Source of the DNA: Podospora bellae-mahoneyi
Taxonomy: Eukaryota > Ascomycota > Sordariomycetes > Sordariales > Podosporaceae
Direction: 5' to 3'
Length of the DNA stretch: 64,000 bases
NCBI RefSeq assembly: GCF_035222275.1
Contig: NW_026946359.1
Span: forward strand, 6,882,001 to 6,946,000
In this document: positions 47,405 through 58,040 of the stretch, piece after piece
How the letters are laid out: each line of letters begins with the position of its first letter
Position numbering within the stretch: the stretch's first letter is position 1
Position numbers and translations under genes: made by a program
The notes under the pieces: model-generated
Seen by the model: only the letters and a program-made list of their open reading frames with translations
Told to the model about the DNA's origin: nothing
The model's database searches: none

Positions 47405-47758
47405 CTAACCCTTGTGGCGGAAGAGGACCCAGACCAGCCGCTCGGTCACCTCTCTCTTCACGCCGTGCTGAGGGGAATAGTCGCATCTGAGTGTTTCATG
47501 ACAGTAGGCAGGCCGGACAAAGGTTTGGTGTTGAACAGCAGGGACGGTGGGGTCGTCGATGTCGGTGTATGTTTCGATGAAATAACCATCGGCAAGCGCT
47601 TCGGTGCTATCAAGAACCATGCCGGCAGCCGCCGGTCTTGGGGCCTCGGCTGCTTGACGTGCTTGGAGGATCGTCAAGTTGAGCGAGCGAGTTGATGGGG
47701 CGGCTGCTGCCATGCTCACGCCGAGCAGAGCGGCGATGGTGTAGATTTTGGAGAGCAT
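47405..47758 (-). CDS. Small secreted protein, 117 residues
   Basis: No family recognised. The N-terminus MLSKIYTIAALLGVSMAAAA is a clear signal peptide with likely cleavage near residue 20. The mature chain is about 97 residues with two Cys (YCHETLRC). It contains no membrane helix and carries a Lys-Arg site (GVKREV) that could be processed by Kex2. ATG 47758 starts the frame; the stop is TAG at 47405. A 3' intron is possible because the last residues (WVLFRHKG) look unselected. The size and signal fit a secreted effector-like or wall-associated protein, but no function can be assigned. Confidence 0.6.
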   Translation of the reverse strand: MLSKIYTIAALLGVSMAAAAPSTRSLNLTILQARQAAEAPRPAAAGMVLDSTEALADGYFIETYTDIDDPTVPAVQHQTFVRPAYCHETLRCDYSPQHGVKREVTERLVWVLFRHKG

Positions 47759-48044
47759 GTTTTTGGGCGGCGTTTTTATTTGTTGGAGTTGGTGATGATA
47801 GTGCGTTTGGCGAGCAATCTTTTCAAAAGATGTGGACAGCTTGTCAACTCATTCCTGATTTCATCCTGTGGTGGCGCGCAAGCCCCTCGAAGTTTAACAT
47901 GCACACGCGCCATGGTCTTGTATGAACCCACAATGGCAAATGGTGTAAGCCTACGACGTAGTCGGGATAAGTTCAAAAGCCGCCAAACTAGTGTACTAGA
48001 ACAAGATGGAAAATGAGAGAATAGAGATAGAAAGAATAGTGAGA

Positions 48045-48176
48045 GGGAGGATAGGGGCCAGAGAGGATAGGGGCCAGAGAGGATAGGGGCCAGAGAGGAT
48101 AGGGGCCAGAGAGGATAGGGGCCAGAGAGGATAGGGGCCAGAGAGGATAGGGGCCAGAGATGATAGGGGCCAAAAA
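48045..48176. repeat. 16 bp minisatellite, about eight copies
   Basis: Unit gagaggataggggcca repeats head to tail with almost no variation, which suggests recent or ongoing homogenisation. The array is purine-rich on the plus strand. Confidence 0.95.
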
Positions 48177-48848
48177 GATAGAACTAGGGAGGATGAAACA
48201 GAGAGGAGCAGGATAGAGTTAGGGGAGGATGGGACGGAGAGGAGAAGGATAGAGTTAGGGGAGGATGGGACGGAGAGGAGAATGGCCAGAGAGAATAGAA
48301 GGATAAGGATAGAGAGGATGGGGACAGGGAGGACAAAGGTAGGGGTAGGGAGGATAGGTGCAAAGGCACCATGGTCATGCACAGGTGAGTTGAACGACTG
48401 GAAGTGCAGACTGTGAATGGGTTCTGTGATAATTTGTAGCGTCAAGGAACCAAATATGCTGTGACAAGAGCAAAATACATAGTTCGTGTCTAGGAGAGAG
48501 GCCTCAGTCATGTCATGGCATCAAGACAGAACCACCAGAACCGCTGGTCCCACATAAACACTGTGGCGTTACAAGTACGCTATCAATCGGGCCGTGGTCC
48601 TAAGCCTTGACATCGATATGCCCACAAAAACTTGATGTGCAGGCTGTTGAGAAGTACCAGGTTGAAACGCTGGGATCCCAGGGTGAGTGGATACTCGAGG
48701 TGTTCGGGACCGAGATGGAGGACCATTCTCGGCTAGCTTCTCTGATGTGTGCCCAGGTTGGCGAGTGACTCGGTGGGTGTAAGTGAAATGCAGTGATATG
48801 ATGTCTCTGCATATCATTTTTGACACCAGAGAGCCACAGCCTGGAAAA

Positions 48849-48857
48849 TATAAAAGG
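48849..48857 (+). promoter_or_regulatory. TATA box (tataaaagg)
   Basis: A canonical TATA element 112 bp upstream of the chosen ATG at 48961. The nearer in-frame ATG at 48874 lies only 17 bp after the box, too close to be in the mRNA, which decides the start. Confidence 0.65.
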
Positions 48858-48960
48858 CCTGATACTGACACTGATGGGTGATGGAGAAACTTCCCCTTGG
48901 ACATCTTCTTCCATCCAAACTATCAGAGGCCTCACAATATCTCCAAGTACGCCAGTCAAC

Positions 48961-49875
48961 ATGGAAGGTCCGAGACACAACACCGCCAACAAACGCGTTC
49001 TACTTGCCAAACTCTTGGCAGTCATCACCAAGCACAGCCATTGGCAGCGAACTTGGTCTGATCATTGCTATGTTGAGGCTCAACTTCGCCAGCACACCAA
49101 CCGTATTTTCGATGGCCTTGACCTACGTCTCCCTCTGATGGAAAGTCGCCCTCCTACAGAGCCAGCCGCCCCAGTGTCCCCAAACCTCATTGATCCCTGC
49201 TTTGTTCCCCTACCATTGGACTCAGAGAGAGAGGCAATCATCACGAACCCCTTCGCCATGCTTATGACACCGCCTCTGACCCCGCCAGGGTCGACGATCA
49301 GCTGGGATGTCATGAGCAACCCCTTCGCATGCTTGCGGTCTTTCAGTGGCATGAGCGAAGCTGGATCTGTTGCCGATGCAGCCTCCAAAAAACACACCTG
49401 CTTTCCCATGGACCTAGAAAGACCATACGACCAAGCCTTCTATCCAGAGCTACCTCTCGGGGGGCCGCCTGATCAGATTCGGCACCCAGAGCTGGATCCT
49501 GACGAAGAGCAAAACCTTCAAGCTGCGCATGATGACGACAAAGTTTGGCAACTTCAGATGCAGTTTGTGTTCAGGGGCGAAGTGATCGAGGTATGGAGGT
49601 GGCTCGAACAACGCAGCCGTTTTCTACATCCGTCTCATATCTCCCTCCAGTGGCAGCTGGCCGTCATCAAAAGTCTCGAGGACTACCTTGTTCCGCCCAT
49701 TGCCTCTCAGCTAATGGATGCTGAGGCGGAAGCAAACGACAATCTTGCCTTGATGACGAAGGAGATCGCTGGCCTAGAGTTATCTATCGACAGAATGTCT
49801 CGTGTCTTGGATGAGCTGGAGCGGGAGGATCGGGACCCCTTTACTGAGCCCATTAGCGTTGTTCTGTTTGACTAG
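48961..49875 (+). CDS. Orphan 304-residue acidic protein
   Basis: No family recognised. Start ATG 48961 (MEGPRHNTANKRVLL) is chosen by the TATA box at 48849. The N-terminal third is helical and basic. The middle is Pro-rich and probably disordered (two TPPLTPPG-type stretches, then an acidic run PELDPDEEQN). The C-terminal 110 residues are helical with heptad-like spacing (WRWLEQRSRFLHPSHISLQWQ; LSIDRMSRVLDELERED). There is no signal peptide or membrane segment. It lies between the minisatellites and a second orphan gene reading the same way, with 1.1 kb between them. Probably lineage-specific; the role is unknown. Confidence 0.65.
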   Translation: MEGPRHNTANKRVLLAKLLAVITKHSHWQRTWSDHCYVEAQLRQHTNRIFDGLDLRLPLMESRPPTEPAAPVSPNLIDPCFVPLPLDSEREAIITNPFAMLMTPPLTPPGSTISWDVMSNPFACLRSFSGMSEAGSVADAASKKHTCFPMDLERPYDQAFYPELPLGGPPDQIRHPELDPDEEQNLQAAHDDDKVWQLQMQFVFRGEVIEVWRWLEQRSRFLHPSHISLQWQLAVIKSLEDYLVPPIASQLMDAEAEANDNLALMTKEIAGLELSIDRMSRVLDELEREDRDPFTEPISVVLFD

Positions 49876-50981
49876 ACGAGGCCGGATGAGGTCGGGTCGC
49901 TGTAGCTTTTCGTGTTTCTTCCTGTACATCGATTCAGTACCGTTTCTGTCACACAAAGCCGCAAAACAAATTGGTGGGAGGAGTTACGTGGGTGAATACA
50001 TACTAGCGCGAATACAGATTGTCCATCTCCGCGGTGACTCGATGTTCAGATGAATCGCTCTCCCCCCCAGATGACAACCTAGCATCCTGTTTCTTGCTAT
50101 CCTCGCTGGGCTTCTGGGACCACACCGGAGCTGTCGACCACTGCCATCTCATGGCTGCCTTGGCTGTCACCTGCCAGGCACCAGTAGCCGACGACCCGGG
50201 GCCATGAACGCGGGACATGCGGCCGTTAACTGCAAAGGGAAGGCACCGTTGTCTCTCGGGGGTTGTTGCGTGCCGTCCGGGGAAACAAGCTTTCGGCTAC
50301 TGTTTCTGATCGGAACGGCTCGAACGATGGGAGGGGCTGGAAGCCAGACTCGCCCCCTGGATGCTGCTGCGGTAGCATTCAGAGCCCACTACGAGCTGCA
50401 TGGCTGCGTGTTTGGCACAGTGCGCGCTAGGTATGAGCCCCTACTCCGCACCTTTGATGTTCAGGTTGACATGGATCAGGACCTGAGAAATAGAGACTCG
50501 CCGAGCTAGGCTGTGATATCTCGGGACCGAATGGGAGGATTCTCAGACCATCCTGAGGTCATCGAGCTTTGGGATTAGCGGGGCCAGCGACGTGTGGTCC
50601 AAACCGAGACCGTATCCTCGGTCCTGAGAATAGCGAGGCAACGCTCAAACTCCCAAGGCTGTCCTGGTCAGAGTGTGACTCCCAGGGAGGAGCTTAGGCG
50701 GAAGCTCTCTTGTGAGCTCCAGCAAGCAAGTCTCCCGCCCATGGAAGAACAGCTGGGAGAAGTGCCTTGAGAAAGCCAGGGAGCTCAAGGACATGTCAGA
50801 GGCAACATCTAAGTCTACTCGTTCGACTTCTCCGCAGCTATCTATATATTCTGCACGACTTCCCACCCATGGCAACACTGACTCCCCGGATACCACAGGC
50901 TTCTACCTCAACCTTTCACACACTCCTACCATTGTACAACCACAGACAAATTCAACACGACCCCTCACCTCGACACTCAAC
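49876..50981. other. Intergenic region between two orphan genes
   Basis: 1.1 kb. Contains the promoter of the next gene with a TATA element. A 101-codon frame at 50204-50509 has no supporting features. Confidence 0.5.
50843..50850 (+). promoter_or_regulatory. TATA box (tatatatt)
   Basis: Located 132 bp upstream of the ATG at 50982. It lies downstream of the other in-frame ATG at 50793, which supports the later start. Confidence 0.55.
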
Positions 50982-51665
50982 ATGTTCCGTACCCTTCAGA
51001 AGATCTGCCAGGCCGCCAAAGACCATTTCCGCAAGTACCGCCAGCATCTCGACCTCAGTCGTCCGGTGCAAAAACCTCCCCCCCGCGCCATCCTTAGTGG
51101 CCCCCAGCTCGATCGGATCAAGGCTCTGATTGAGAGGGGTAACATCCAAGCTAACACCCTCAACATCCGCGCCCGTACCCTCATCGACCTTTCACATGCT
51201 TACCGCCGCGAGAAGGCCCGCTTGACGGCTGAGATGGAACGCCAGGTTCGCCAGATGAATCACCAGTTCTCCTTGGCTGATCTCAACCACATCATTGCCC
51301 TCTACCCAGAGGACGACTCGACCCGCGCCGCCGCGGTTGAGTTCCACGACGTCCTCGAGTGGCTCAACAGCAACGAACGCGCTATGCGTCAAGGCCCTGC
51401 CGTCTCTGACGCAGCCTACCACATGGCCACCTGGAACCACAGCGCCCATCTCGCCGGGTTCCCCGATATGTACTCCAACTCTCTCACCATCGAGCAACTC
51501 GAGGTGGAGGCTGCCAAGGTCGAGGCAACGCTTGAGGCGGTCGAGAACAAAGTGTGGTTGATGCGCCGCGAGCTGGACAGTATCGTGGCAGTGGCTAGGT
51601 TGGTGAACGGCCTTGGCGGAAGATGGGACCCCTTTGCCCATATGCTCAAGAAAGAGTTGTACTGA
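50982..51665 (+). CDS. Orphan 227-residue helical protein
   Basis: No family recognised. Start ATG 50982 (MFRTLQKICQAAKDHFRKY) fits the TATA box at 50843. It is highly charged and predicted helical throughout. Long heptad-like stretches occur at residues about 50-95 (IKALIERGNIQANTLNIRAR) and 165-205 (EQLEVEAAKVEATLEAVENK), so a coiled-coil oligomer is likely. The N-terminus is basic, amphipathic and rich in Arg/Lys, which could be a mitochondrial presequence, but that is weak. No membrane segment. Its end (RWDPFAHMLKK) recalls the DPF near the end of the previous orphan gene, too short to call homology. Confidence 0.65.
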   Translation: MFRTLQKICQAAKDHFRKYRQHLDLSRPVQKPPPRAILSGPQLDRIKALIERGNIQANTLNIRARTLIDLSHAYRREKARLTAEMERQVRQMNHQFSLADLNHIIALYPEDDSTRAAAVEFHDVLEWLNSNERAMRQGPAVSDAAYHMATWNHSAHLAGFPDMYSNSLTIEQLEVEAAKVEATLEAVENKVWLMRRELDSIVAVARLVNGLGGRWDPFAHMLKKELY

Positions 51666-52680
51666 CTTTTTCCGGAGCGTCGTCGGGCTTTATGATCTGA
51701 GCTCTCCTGGGGCATCATGGAACAAACTCCACCCTTCCCTTTGTTTGCAGTTTTGCTCGGATACACGCTGGTTTTGTTCAAGCAACGTTGGAATTTTGCA
51801 ATTGCCATGGCTTCATGTGATCAAAGAGTTCTTTTAGGGACACAACTGGCCTTGACTTTGACTTTGAGGCCTCGCCTCTACTCGCTGGTATGACCGGCGA
51901 TTAATGATCCGGAATGACACGGATGGGAAAGGGTCTAGAGGAAAACGGAAAAGGCATCAAAATATTGGTTTGGTTTGGTTTGGATTTCATTGCTTTTCAT
52001 GGCTTTTTAATTACAGCACAGATTGACAGCAATATCAAAAACACTTTGCTTTGGACTTTAGCTCCCTCTCATGATATGTCGTTGTTTCCGCCGACCCCGG
52101 CTCCGAGCCCCAAAGCCTCGAGCCATCCGATCTCAACGGTGGAAAACGGGTGGCACCGCCCCAAATCACCAAGTCAAACGTCAACTGTCAAACGGTCAGC
52201 GTCAATGGTAGCGCCATGTTCGTCCCATCCAAAACACCCGGCTTCAATCAATGTCACAGTTGTGCCACGACAAAACGACAGAACGACCTGCAGGTGCGGA
52301 AATAAACTTTCAGAGCTACCATAAGGCTGGCTGGTAGAGCAAGGGTGGCAGAGGACACCATCTCATCCGCCTCGCTACAAAATCACACCGAGCCCAGCTA
52401 GTTCCCTCTTGGGGGCTGCCAGGTGTACATCTCCTCGTCTTGACCCGACCAGCCTCATCTCCTCTGTTTGGAGTTGCGTAGCCAGCCTACCGGCCGTCAT
52501 GCTCACCCTCATATCGACCCATTCGGCCCGTACAAGCTGCTGCAAGGCAGTCGGGCAGCTCGGGTATCTCACTGTTTACCTACCTCTTTCTGTCTAGTAT
52601 GCTACCTTTGGTCAAGTTTCATGTCTGGGCCTCCAATGCTAGAGGAGGCAAATCGCTGTCAGAATGGAGTTTGTGGAGGG

Positions 52681-52722
52681 GGCGTGGATGTGGGCGTGGA
52701 TGTGGGCGTGGAGGTGGGCGTG
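52681..52722. repeat. 12 bp GTGGGCGTGGAT minisatellite, three copies
   Basis: Units gtggatgtgggc repeated three times with one changed base. Confidence 0.8.
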
Positions 52723-52860
52723 GCATTTCCATTGCTTCCATGCTTTGCCTGCATGGGATACGTCTGTCCTGCTCTCCAAGTCTCCATGTCTTGTCTCTCT
52801 GATTGCTTCCTGGCCTGCATTTGAACTCCCAGCTTGCATCAGACCGCTCCTGGCCTGCCA

Positions 52861-52887
52861 TTTTTATTTATTTATTTATTTATTTTT
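52861..52887. repeat. (TTTA)n microsatellite
   Basis: tttattta repeated five to six times, leading into a T-rich tract. Confidence 0.85.
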
Positions 52888-53749
52888 TTAATTTTTCCCC
52901 ATGCTTCCCCTGACAGATTAGGTATAGCACCCAGAGAAGCCCGAATACCTACGGCCGGATGGATTTTCACTGCATGAAATCGCGCCGGACGGGGGAATAA
53001 ATCGAGCGGCGCCCCTTCCCTCGCCATGCAGCAGCCCACGCATTCCAGCCAGGTTTCCAGGTGGCGATGCAACTCTCAAGCTTTTCGCATGTACATGATT
53101 ACGTCGGGGGGAAAGAGGGGGTGGAGGTCGTGCTCTGTCTCAGAATAATTGTAGGGGGCCGCGGAGGGGCAGGGGGCAGGGGACAGGGGATGAGGGGAGG
53201 GGACAAGGTTGACGCCACAGGACCGCATTTGATGCCAGGCATGTGATTTGGGGGAGGGGGGAGACGTGTGAGCGGGGAGGGGAGCTGTGTTTTGTGGAAT
53301 TGTGCTGATGGGATGGAGTGCCATAGCATAATTTGTGCCTGCTGCTGGGTGAAGTGAATCAGGGGTTCAGGGGGTGCCAAGACTTGAGGTCTTGGATGAA
53401 GCCATCACGAGATGTCATAATAACGGCAGCATGACAGGCGCTCACCTCCTCGAGATCTGGAGCACACGGAAGAATTGGGACCGAGGCCTTGAAAAACAGC
53501 TGTAGCAAACGAATGTTCATGGTCAATTGATGCCATGTTGCCTGCCTTGCACCTTGCCAGCTCCAGGCAGGACAACCTTGGGCGAGGTTGAGTAACAACC
53601 ATCGTACTCCAAACACCGATCAGCTCCCTCCCTTTCTCATATGTGCTCATCATCCTCATTATGTGCCCATCATCCCCATTTGTGCTCACCACGCCACCTT
53701 CGCCTCTGTTCTCAACTCGCACCCACACAGACAATGGTTGTCAGTCCCT

Positions 53750-56322
53750 TTAAAAGAACTTGCCCTTCGTCTTCGCAATGCCTGGCGCATCCGAAGAATC
53801 ATCAGCAATGGCCTCATCCCTCAACACACCACTATCAACATGCTGAGCATCGCCAACAAGCTGCTGCTGGCCACCATCCACCACCAACAGCTTGTCCAAC
53901 GCATCAAATCTAACCCCCTTTCTCTTCGCACTGAAGTACTGGATGCTCAATCTCAGCCCCAGCGCACCAAAGCCCCAGAGAATACCTCCCACAGGGGCAG
54001 CAACAAAAGCCCCAAAGCATCCCCAATCACCGGTAAACAGACCCTGCTGCAACAGCAACAGTTCGGCACCCTTTTGCGCGTCCTGGTAGTACACCAATCC
54101 GAAAAGGAAAACAGTGAACAAGCCTCCCAGTCCGCCAACAACCACCTCGAACCCTCTCCAGAAGTAAAACTTCTCCGACAAGCCCAGGCATAAGACCGGG
54201 ATTGTCGCCGCAGAGACAAGATCCGTGATGAGGTAAATCTGCAGAATCGACGGCGCCCTGATGGCAATAACCACGACCGGCACCATGATCACCACCACAC
54301 CGGCCCTGATCCACCAAATATTCAGCCTGTTCCTGAACAAATCGTTGCTCGCCGACGTGACCATGGCAGTCTGGAAAGAGTCAAAGGCAGCAGTGCTCAG
54401 CGTGACAGACATGACAATGACGATCCCCACCACCCAGTTGGGAAGCTGCTGTAGCAGCGCAAAAAACGCAATGCCGCCGTCGACTGGGTTCTCGATGTCA
54501 TCACCGGGGACCAGGCCAGCCCAGACGGCGACCAGGCCAGTGCAGCCGACTAGCACGAAGATGACGAGGATAGCGATGACGGCAAGGGAGATGCCCGTCC
54601 AGAGATCACGGTCGGTTTTGGAGGCGAAGGTGCGGAGCCAGAAGTGGGACTATGGTAGAAGGATCAGATGAAGTTAGCCATTGTTCGCTGATGTCGCTGA
54701 AGACCCAAGAAATGCCAAGATGTATGGTTGTTCACTGAGCGGTCCTTCCATGATCTTGACCCGTTCTTTTACTGGTGAATTGGCATTTTGAAACAAACAG
54801 TGGGACAACGAAGAGACAGCAGCCAAAGGACAGATGCGACTGATGCACCTACCAGGAAGAAGCTATTGGTCAACAGAGCGACAGGCAGGATATACACCAG
54901 CTGCCACCCCAAGAGATTGCCCTTGAGCAGCCCAGATTCTTCAATCAGGCTTGTGTCAATCTTGGTCTCGACACCGATGGAGATGGTCGCAATAATAACC
55001 AAGGCCATGACCATGATTCCCTGGATGTTGTCGGTGAAGAACGAGATCTTGAAGCCGCCCAGCGCTACACACCACCATATCGTCAGCCAGTGCATCTTCC
55101 TTTCGTCGGCGCCAACACTTACAGGTGTAGATGGTGGTGATGATGCACTCCACAATCAAGACCGGCAAACCATCAATCCCCGCCAGCATATTCACCACCT
55201 GTCCCACAGCGCTCAACTCCGAAACCATGTACAGGAACAGCGTTACCAGCGTCATAAAACTCAGGAACAACGCCGCCGCATCTCCGTATCGTTGCCTCGT
55301 CCACTCCGTCAAGACGAATCCCTGCGGGCACTTCTTCCTGATAATCGGGCCGAGCCACGCAAAGGCAAACAGAGGCAGCGCAGAGCTTAGAGCGTAGACA
55401 ATAACACCTTGGACGCCGGAAATAGTCGCCAGTTGAGGGTAGGCAAAGAGGATGGCCGAACCGAGAGCTACACACCTTTGTTTTAGCACAGCGCAGCAGG
55501 GGTGATGGGGAGGAAGGAAGGGTAGAAATTTTGGATAGCGGCAGCACGTTCCCCACGCAAGCATTATCTTGATCGAGTTATTACGGTACAATCTCAGCTT
55601 CGTCTTTCATCGTACCATCGCCCCATTGAAGGGGAATGGCACAAGGTCCAACTCGGCGCCCGTAGTGAGCCGCAGTCCTTTCTTACTTCCTGATCTCCAT
55701 GACTTTGGCACTAATTAGGGGGAAGACTCCCCCAGGGCAACCATTTGCCAAGAGAAAAGGAGTGTCAAGAAAGAACTTGGTGAGTTTGGGTTTTTTTTGA
55801 ACGAACCTAATCAGCTGCCTCCGAGGGCTTGTGATGCTGTGTGTCGACCTCATCATGTCCCCCAGGATTGCCATATTCGCTTGCTGCGGCGTTGTATTTC
55901 TGAGGCTGTCGTCTCAATGATGCTGGATTCGTGTTTTTGGCTGCCGCTGCCATTCTTCTCTTTCTGTTCCTGCTTGTCCGCTGTTCACTCACCAGAAGCG
56001 ATAAAGTTCAAGGCGAGCGGGACGGCTGCTGAAATGTTAGTCTCCAACCTCTCTGTGACTTCAAACAGGGCGACAGAGAAGAGAATGAAAAGCGGAAAGA
56101 AAAAAAAAGACTCTACCAGTCTGCGTCCGGCTGCCGGCCAAGAATTCGCCCTTGGACTGGTTTCTGAATGTCCAGGCGACGCCTGTGCCGATGATACTGA
56201 TGGACTGTCAGTTTTTGACTGTACGGTACGTGACGGCTTGGGCGACTAAGAAGAACGGACAGGAAAAGCCCATATGTCACATAGACAAGGGCGTGAGACG
56301 CCTCCCAGGATGGCTGTCCCAT
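53750..56322 (-). CDS. Solute:sodium symporter family transporter (urea/DUR3-like)
   Basis: Exons (minus) are 56322-56257, 56204-56117, 56028-55993, 55467-55123, 55064-54853 and 53750-54649, giving 548 residues. Phases (0,1,1,1,0) close exactly. About 13 membrane helices are seen. Family blocks are PLALNFIASALGSAILFAYPQ, GPIIRKKCPQGFVLTEWTRQRYG, ISFFTDNIQGIMVMALV and FDSFQTAMVTSASND. The SSS family uses Na+ or H+ to import urea, proline or similar small solutes; the substrate cannot be read from the sequence. The first exon (MGQPSWEASH) and its donor at 56256 are the weakest part. Exon 3 is 36 bp, and the intron after it is 525 bp, long for this genome. The acceptor before exon 3 is NAGNAG-type. 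The C-terminal ~70 residues are charged and cytosolic. Confidence 0.85.
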
Positions 56323-58040
56323 GGTGATGGCGGAAGTGATGCTATGATCTTGTTCTGGAGATGGGTGTGTCGTGGATGAAGTGGCGAAGAAAGTGTACCC
56401 TTTCGGCTGTCCGGTATCAAAGTCAATTTCAACTCTCCGCGCGGAACACTGACTGAGGATCTCTCTTATACATACTGTCCTGATGGAGCAAGAGACGAAA
56501 ATTCCCCAAGCTCCTCGTGATGTGAAAAATCCCACGCTTCTAGCAGGGATTATTGCTTCCTCACAGCGTCGGTGCCGGTGTTCAATTCTGCCAGCCTTTC
56601 CACAGTCGGATTGGTTTCGTGTGTCAACAAGCTCCAAGCCACTTGGTTCCATCTTCTCCTCGGGAAAGAATGGCCCTCTCAACTTCTTCTCTCATCCCCG
56701 GTTCGCCGGTTCGTGGGGGTCTTCCCGCCATCTTTTCCAAGGGTCTCTAACACTTGTCAGTGCATATTCACATGCTCATCTGTTAGCAGAGCAACGCAGT
56801 AGGTAATCGCTAAGTGATGCCAAGCCTGCAACCCGCCAGCCCCACTGCGACGCCCAGGCTTGTCACACCTGCAAGCGAACATGCTTGACAGCTGAGAGCC
56901 GGGAAATCCCTTCGGTAGCCGAGCAAATCAACGGGCATTTGTGAGCATAGCAACAATGCTCGTAAATATCACAAAAATCGTCCACAAGTTGTCCAAGTTA
57001 TTATACCAGCGTTTCACACCGTAAATTATATTAGATACGAATATTCACTACACAAAAGATAAAATTGTCCAAACATGATGAAAGTACCGTTTTTATGCCC
57101 AGTCAAAGTCCTCTACACATCATGCCAGCAGTGTGCAAAATTACAATGTAGTGTTCCCAACTATCAAAAAGAATCGTCCAAGCATATTTCTATAATTACA
57201 AAAGTAGTGCTCCTAATTATTACCAGTTCGTTTATAAACACCATGACTTCATCCAAACATTAAATCAGCAGGCTTCACAAACGCTATTAAAATTGTCTAA
57301 ACATTAAATCTACAATTTTTTTTTTAAAAAAAGAGCCATTAAAATCGTCCCAAGCACATTTTTATAATCACAAAAGCAACGCTCCCACATATCACAAAGT
57401 CCGTTCACAAACACCAATAATTTCGTCCAAGCATCAAAACCAGCAACTGTTTACGAACACACATAAATTTTCGTCCAAATTTTGAAATCGGCATTGTTTA
57501 CAAACGGCTACTAAAACCATACAAGCATATCCTTATGATCACCAAAGTTGCGCTTCCAAGCTCAACAAAGTACCCGTTCCCAAACACGCATAATTTCGTC
57601 CAAAACATCACATCATATCAGAACAGTGTTCACAAGCGCCATATAAATCCCGTCCAAGCACATCCCCATGATCACAAACATAAACACCAGCAATGTTCAC
57701 TACACACAAAGCTTTAGTTTTTTTTTTGAAAAAAAAAAAAAAAGAAATTAAAAACAAATAAAAACAACGCAAAGTTTCCATTTAGTGATAGGGCAGCAAT
57801 TTGCCACAAGGCAATGCCCTAAGAATATCTCCTTTTTTTTCTCCCTAATTCCTCTTTAGATCCCTCTCTCACCAGCAACGGAAAGCTCCAGCCCACCAAG
57901 CAAACTTCCCGACCAAGCTATCCCAGACAAAAAGGATATTAAAAAGAAACCCCGCCGAGCCGATTCACCCAGGGTATCCATATGACGCCGAGAGAAACCA
58001 AATTGAGCGAAGGGGAGAGAGAAGGTGGGTGTGGACGAGG
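56323..58040. other. AT-rich intergenic region with decayed tandem repeats
   Basis: The left 0.5 kb is the symporter promoter. From about 56960 to 57690 a decayed ~170 bp tandem repeat fills the sequence. The rest, to the RIM4-like stop, is A/T-rich and non-coding. Confidence 0.65.
56960..57690. repeat. Decayed satellite, ~135-171 bp unit, four to five copies
   Basis: The subunit gtccaagcacatttttataatcacaaaag-like recurs near 57178, 57349, 57517 and 57652. Each time the following text drifts from cgctcccacatatcacaaag to gttcacaaacac and then to a second gtccaa step. Earlier weaker copies lie near 56979 and 57065. All are AT-rich and non-coding. Confidence 0.75.

Larger units (their letters stand above)
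47759..48960. other. Intergenic region with minisatellites
   Basis: Holds the promoter of the secreted protein, a 16 bp minisatellite (48045-48176), a second ~37 bp direct repeat in two copies (48196-48275), and the TATA box of the next gene. Confidence 0.6.
51666..53749. other. Gene-poor region with simple repeats
   Basis: 2.1 kb without a supported gene. Contains a ggttt run (51965-51981), a 12 bp GTGGGCGTGGAT repeat (52681-52722) and a (TTTA)n run (52861-52887). Confidence 0.55.

Noticed and set aside
50204-50509. 101-codon plus-strand frame with ATG
   Set aside because: No domain, no signal peptide, no promoter element placed for it; kept only as a possibility.
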